This document shows positions 7,122 to 9,576 of a DNA stretch of 9,576 nt, piece after piece (position 1 is the stretch's first letter; the number at the start of each line of letters is the position of its first letter). The DNA comes from Chloroflexi bacterium RBG_13_46_14. Lineage in GTDB: Bacteria; Chloroflexota; Dehalococcoidia; Dehalococcoidales; UBA2162. The position numbers and the translations under genes are program-made. The notes below the pieces were generated by a model. That model did not search any database. It was not told the DNA's origin and worked only from the letters and a program-made list of their open reading frames with translations. The DNA lies in contig MGML01000136.1 of assembly GCA_001796415.1 (NCBI GenBank), positions 9,451-19,026 on the forward strand. Reading direction: 5' to 3'.

Positions 7122-7142
7122 GCATGAAAATTGGAGTATAAT
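7113..7142 (+). promoter_or_regulatory. Promoter of the ilvE-plsY unit
   Basis: A perfect -10 TATAAT (7137-7142) lies 18 bp after TTGTTT (7113-7118, only 3/6 to the -35 consensus). The start would be near 7149, leaving a short leader with AAGGAG at 7158-7163. The weak -35 fits a promoter controlled by a regulator. Confidence 0.6.
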
Positions 7143-7173
7143 TAGCCCTAATCGAAAAAGGAGATAAGGAAAC

Positions 7174-8097
7174 ATGTCATCATCATACGCATTTATACAG
7201 AATGAATTCGTACCCCTGTCTGAGGCAAAGCTGGGAGTGATGACAAATTTCGTCCACTACGGCACCGGCGTTTTTGAGGGTATCAGGGGTAACTGGAATG
7301 CCGAAGAAAAGCAGAATTATATATTCGCCCTGGAAGCTCATTATAAACGCCTTCTGAACGGTTGCAGCGTACTGAAGATAGACCTGCCCTACTCTATTGA
7401 AGATATGTGCAACATTACCGTAGAACTCGTTGATAAATGTGGATTCGAGGAGGATATCTATATCCGGCCTGTGGCATACAAGAGTTCGGAAGCCCTCGGT
7501 GTCCGCCTTCATAACCTTGAGAATAATTTCCTTGTGTTCGCCTTCCCCTGGGGACCGTATCTGCCTGAAAAGGTAAAGTGCTGCGTATCCTCGTGGCGCT
7601 TTCCCACTGAAATACCACGCGCTAAACTGACCGGTCTCTATATCACCAACGCCCTGGCAAAGACAGAAGCGGTAGATCATGGGTATGATGAGGCGATAAT
7701 GCTTACTCCGGATGGATATGTAGCCGAAGGAAGCGGAGAGAACATATTCCTGTATAAAAACGGTGAACTGGCAACTCCAGCAACGTATGACGGTGTTCTG
7801 GTTGGAATTACCCGTAACCTCGTGATGAAACTCGCTGCTGAGGAACTCGGGATAAAGACGACCGAAAGGCATGTAAACCGCATCGAGTTATATAATGCTG
7901 AAGAATGCTTCCTTACAGGTACAGCCGCCAATATCACGCCTGTAGCTGAAATAGACGGACGCAAGGTTGGAAACGGCGAGATCGGAGAAATAACCGCCAA
8001 ACTCCAGAAGCTTTATAACGATATCATTCTCGGTAAAATCCCGAAATACGCGGGTCTCTGTACACCAGCTCATAACAAAATAACAGCGAATAATTAG
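7174..8097 (+). CDS. ilvE: Branched-chain amino acid aminotransferase (fold-type IV PLP enzyme)
   Basis: A 307-residue class IV aminotransferase, the normal IlvE length. It interconverts Leu, Ile and Val with their 2-oxo acids using 2-oxoglutarate/glutamate, the last step of branched-chain amino acid synthesis. Visible motifs are YGTGVFEGIRG (30-39), YIRPVAYKSSEALG (96-109), the PLP lysine Lys151 in PRAKLTGLY, the cofactor-binding Glu185 in AEGSGENIF, and GTAANITPVAEIDGR (249-263). YIRP and the GTAA-ITPV-EIDGR tail favour a branched-chain transaminase over D-amino-acid transaminase or aminodeoxychorismate lyase. The ATG at 7174 follows AAGGAG at 7158-7163. It has its own promoter after a terminator and is followed 3 nt later by the plsY homologue, so the two are probably cotranscribed. 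Confidence 0.92.
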   Translation: MSSSYAFIQNEFVPLSEAKLGVMTNFVHYGTGVFEGIRGNWNAEEKQNYIFALEAHYKRLLNGCSVLKIDLPYSIEDMCNITVELVDKCGFEEDIYIRPVAYKSSEALGVRLHNLENNFLVFAFPWGPYLPEKVKCCVSSWRFPTEIPRAKLTGLYITNALAKTEAVDHGYDEAIMLTPDGYVAEGSGENIFLYKNGELATPATYDGVLVGITRNLVMKLAAEELGIKTTERHVNRIELYNAEECFLTGTAANITPVAEIDGRKVGNGEIGEITAKLQKLYNDIILGKIPKYAGLCTPAHNKITANN

Positions 8098-8100
8098 ACG

Positions 8101-8763
8101 ATGTTATTTGGTGCAATATCTGTAGCAATCGCTTACTTGCTGGGTTCCATCCCGACAGCCTTTATCGTCACACGTTTTGCATATGGTAAAGACATACGCA
8201 AATTAGGCGGAGGAAATGTCGGAACTCATAATGTATATGAGAATGTCGGTAAATTACCGGGAATACTGGTAGGTATCGTCGATGTCGGTAAAGGAGTCGC
8301 CTCGGTCTATATTGCGCTGGCCTTTATCCCATCGCATGATCTATATTACTGGGTTTTCGCTGCAGCATTAGCTGCAGTGATCGGGCACATATGGCCTGTT
8401 TTCCTGAAATTCCGGGGCGGCAATGGAATTGCAACATCTATCGGAGTTCTCTTTGTGCTGATGACCCTGGAAACACTGATAGCTCTGGCAATAGCCATAT
8501 TATTGCTGGTTATTACCCGCAATACCATCCTGTCGATAAACATCAGCTTGCTGTTGACTATACCAATAGCGCCAATCTTCATACGTGACGCCTGGCTTCC
8601 CTATGTGATTTTCTCTCTCATTCTGATAATGATCCTGGTCTCGAATTTCCTCCCCACCATGAGAACTGCCCTGGCAAAAGCCGGCAGTAAGGAAAAACTG
8701 ACTGCGGAACTTCTCAGATTTGAACAGGAGAAGCCACCCGGGGAAAAAGGCAAGAAAAAATAA
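8101..8763 (+). CDS. plsY: PlsY family membrane protein (glycerol-3-phosphate acyltransferase homologue) with altered active-site motifs
   Basis: A 220-residue polytopic membrane protein with five or six hydrophobic segments. It matches PlsY in outline: AYLLGSIPTAFIV (11-23), DIRKLGGGNVG (31-41), VDVGKG (60-65), GHIWPVFLKFRGGNGIATS (95-113). PlsY moves an acyl group from acyl-phosphate to glycerol-3-phosphate, the first acylation in phospholipid synthesis. Key residues differ. The motif 1 Ser (GSGN) is Gly37, the motif 1 Arg is Glu47, the Lys of GGKG is Asn108, and the usual C-terminal His/Asn motif 3 is not recognisable; the tail is polar and Lys/Glu-rich instead. It may be a divergent paralogue or an inactive relative, with the true PlsY elsewhere. 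The 3-nt gap after ilvE and the absence of a clear ribosome site suggest translational coupling. Confidence 0.8.
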   Translation: MLFGAISVAIAYLLGSIPTAFIVTRFAYGKDIRKLGGGNVGTHNVYENVGKLPGILVGIVDVGKGVASVYIALAFIPSHDLYYWVFAAALAAVIGHIWPVFLKFRGGNGIATSIGVLFVLMTLETLIALAIAILLLVITRNTILSINISLLLTIPIAPIFIRDAWLPYVIFSLILIMILVSNFLPTMRTALAKAGSKEKLTAELLRFEQEKPPGEKGKKK

Positions 8764-8769
8764 CCCCGG

Positions 8770-9336
8770 TTATATGGATTGCCCGGCTTCCAGTGATTTC
8801 AGCAGGCAGATAACCTGGCAGTTTTCTTCAAGTGTGGTAGCGTAATTATAGGCTTCTTCGAGTAACTGTCCCGTCGCGAAGACCCCGTGACCGTGCACCA
8901 TGATAATCCGCCTGTCTTTTAGAGCTTCGGCGATAATATCGGCCATTCCTCCTGGTTTCACTTCCATGTCCCATCCCAGGACGGGCACTTTCCCTATCTT
9001 GCTATATCCCTCGGCTGAATTGGGCACTATCTCCCTTACTTTCATTGAAAGTGCAATAGAATGAGGGGGATGAGCATGGAGAATGGCAAGAGCGGACGTT
9101 GCCTGATAAATAGCACGGTGAACTGCCAGTTCAGTCGACGCAAGCGGAGTTGCGCGGTCATTCTTGAAAATACCGGTTTCAATGAGATCCTGCTCTTTAA
9201 GACACCCGAGTTGAGAACCCCTGCGGGTAATTATCAGGTTATCACCAAGCCGGATGCTGAGGTTACCTGTATGTGAAGAAACAAGCCCCCTGGTAAACAG
9301 ATCGCGACCTACTTCCTTGAATTGGGACGTAATCAT
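8770..9336 (-). CDS. Class II aldolase/adducin family protein (L-fuculose-phosphate aldolase-like)
   Basis: A 188-residue zinc aldolase domain protein with no extra domains. Motifs are SSHTGNLSIR (20-29) and TRRGS (37-41) for phosphate binding, Glu69 in ASTELAVH as the catalytic acid, and zinc ligands His87 and His89 in LHAHPPH and His150 in VHGHGV. These line up with Glu73, His92, His94 and His155 of E. coli FucA, so the enzyme should be active. Members cleave or form fuculose-, rhamnulose- or ribulose-phosphates, epimerise ribulose-5-phosphate, or dehydrate methylthioribulose-phosphate. The short single-domain form resembles archaeal fuculose-phosphate aldolase, but the substrate cannot be chosen from sequence. 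The ATG at 9336 has only a weak purine-rich site (GGAAAAG). It follows lexA on the same strand and converges on plsY with a 6-nt gap. Confidence 0.88.
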   Translation of the reverse strand: MITSQFKEVGRDLFTRGLVSSHTGNLSIRLGDNLIITRRGSQLGCLKEQDLIETGIFKNDRATPLASTELAVHRAIYQATSALAILHAHPPHSIALSMKVREIVPNSAEGYSKIGKVPVLGWDMEVKPGGMADIIAEALKDRRIIMVHGHGVFATGQLLEEAYNYATTLEENCQVICLLKSLEAGQSI

Positions 9337-9389
9337 ATTTCTTTTCCGTGAATATCGCCTTAACGGGATTTTTATTTAACGGTAGCCAG

Positions 9390-9416
9390 TTTATACTCAC
9401 CGAAAAGAAATTGCAA
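9390..9416 (-). promoter_or_regulatory. Weak candidate promoter for the aldolase gene
   Basis: On the minus strand TTGCAA (9416-9411) and TATAAA (9395-9390) lie between lexA and the aldolase gene. The spacer is only 15 bp, shorter than usual, so this is tentative; the aldolase may instead be read through from lexA. Confidence 0.25.
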
Positions 9417-9425
9417 GTCAGTTAT

Positions 9426-9576
9426 TTATGTCATCTGCCTTATAACGGCAATAACCTTGCCCTGTACCTCGACATTATCCGGTTCGGCGTAGATAGGGTC
9501 CATTTGGCTGTTTGCGGGCTGCAGTCTGATGCGTCCCCGTTCACGGTAGAGTTTTTTCAAGGTCACCTCTTTTTCA
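9426..9576 (-). CDS. lexA: LexA SOS repressor, C-terminal end (5' part outside window)
   Basis: The minus-strand frame entering from the right edge encodes 49 residues and stops at 9428-9426. It reads EVTLKKLYRE, RIRLQPANSQMDPIY, then VEVQGKVIAVIR, which is the end of the LexA/S24 peptidase domain. The Lys of EVTLKKL corresponds to the catalytic Lys of the self-cleavage Ser/Lys dyad (EVTVKRL in E. coli, Lys156). The catalytic Ser, cleavage site and DNA-binding domain lie outside the window. LexA represses DNA-damage genes and cleaves itself when RecA is activated. Another S24 family repressor is possible, but the RLQPAN and GKV-R signature is characteristic of LexA. The small aldolase gene follows on the same strand after 89 nt. 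Confidence 0.88.
   Translation of the reverse strand, partial: EKEVTLKKLYRERGRIRLQPANSQMDPIYAEPDNVEVQGKVIAVIRQMT

Noticed and set aside
7183..7872. Long minus-strand open frame (229 codons) opposite ilvE
   Set aside because: It lies entirely antisense to a well-supported aminotransferase, and its translation shows no domain-like pattern. Its openness comes from codon bias of the real gene.
8360..8378. CTGCAG repeated twice close together in the plsY homologue
   Set aside because: Explained by Ala-rich coding sequence in a membrane helix; no spacing or flanking pattern suggests a site.
8736..8769. Possible terminator hairpin (CCGGGG 8738-8743 with CCCCGG 8764-8769) at the end of plsY
   Set aside because: Only a 6-bp stem with a 20-nt loop and no T tract on either strand; too weak to call.

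Overview
The window is ordinary-looking bacterial chromosome of moderate GC content, with tightly packed genes and classic Shine-Dalgarno sites (AAGGAGG type). No rRNA, tRNA, mobile element or CRISPR array is visible. The gene content (ComEC, LexA, DinB, PlsY family, IlvE, and a fused HMG-CoA-synthase-like/DUF35 protein beside an SCP-x type thiolase) suits an anaerobic or sediment bacterium, perhaps of the Chloroflexota (Dehalococcoidia). That placement is an impression from gene content, not something the sequence proves.

Layout, left to right. Positions 1-725 hold the C-terminal metallo-beta-lactamase part of a ComEC/Rec2 DNA-uptake protein, cut by the window edge. Next on the same strand are an SMP-30/gluconolactonase family hydrolase with a TTG start (808-1716) and DNA polymerase IV (dinB, 1779-2969). 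Converging on dinB is an MscS family mechanosensitive channel (3027-4154, minus). A divergent promoter region (4155-4364) carries a clear sigma-70 promoter facing right and a cluster of CTGTC half-sites. It drives a two-gene operon: an HMG-CoA-synthase-like protein fused to a C-terminal zinc-ribbon/OB-fold DUF35 domain (4365-5792), then a thiolase (5794-6996). A strong hairpin at 7021-7052 closes this unit. A second promoter, overlapped by a 10-bp inverted repeat, leads into a branched-chain aminotransferase (ilvE, 7174-8097) and, 3 nt later, a PlsY family membrane protein (8101-8763). Converging from the right are a class II aldolase family protein (8770-9336, minus) and the C-terminus of LexA (9426-9576, minus, cut by the window edge).

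Two points stand out. First, the synthase-like protein keeps the acyl-carrying Cys but appears to lack the Glu and His that make an HMG-CoA synthase. Fused to DUF35 and paired with an intact thiolase, it resembles multi-subunit acyl-transfer complexes (archaeal HMGCS/thiolase, PhlACB, BbsAB) more than a plain mevalonate enzyme. Second, the PlsY homologue lacks the motif 1 Ser and Arg, the Lys of its GGKG loop and a recognisable motif 3, so it may not be a functional glycerol-3-phosphate acyltransferase. Both are motif comparisons from memory and need alignment to confirm.
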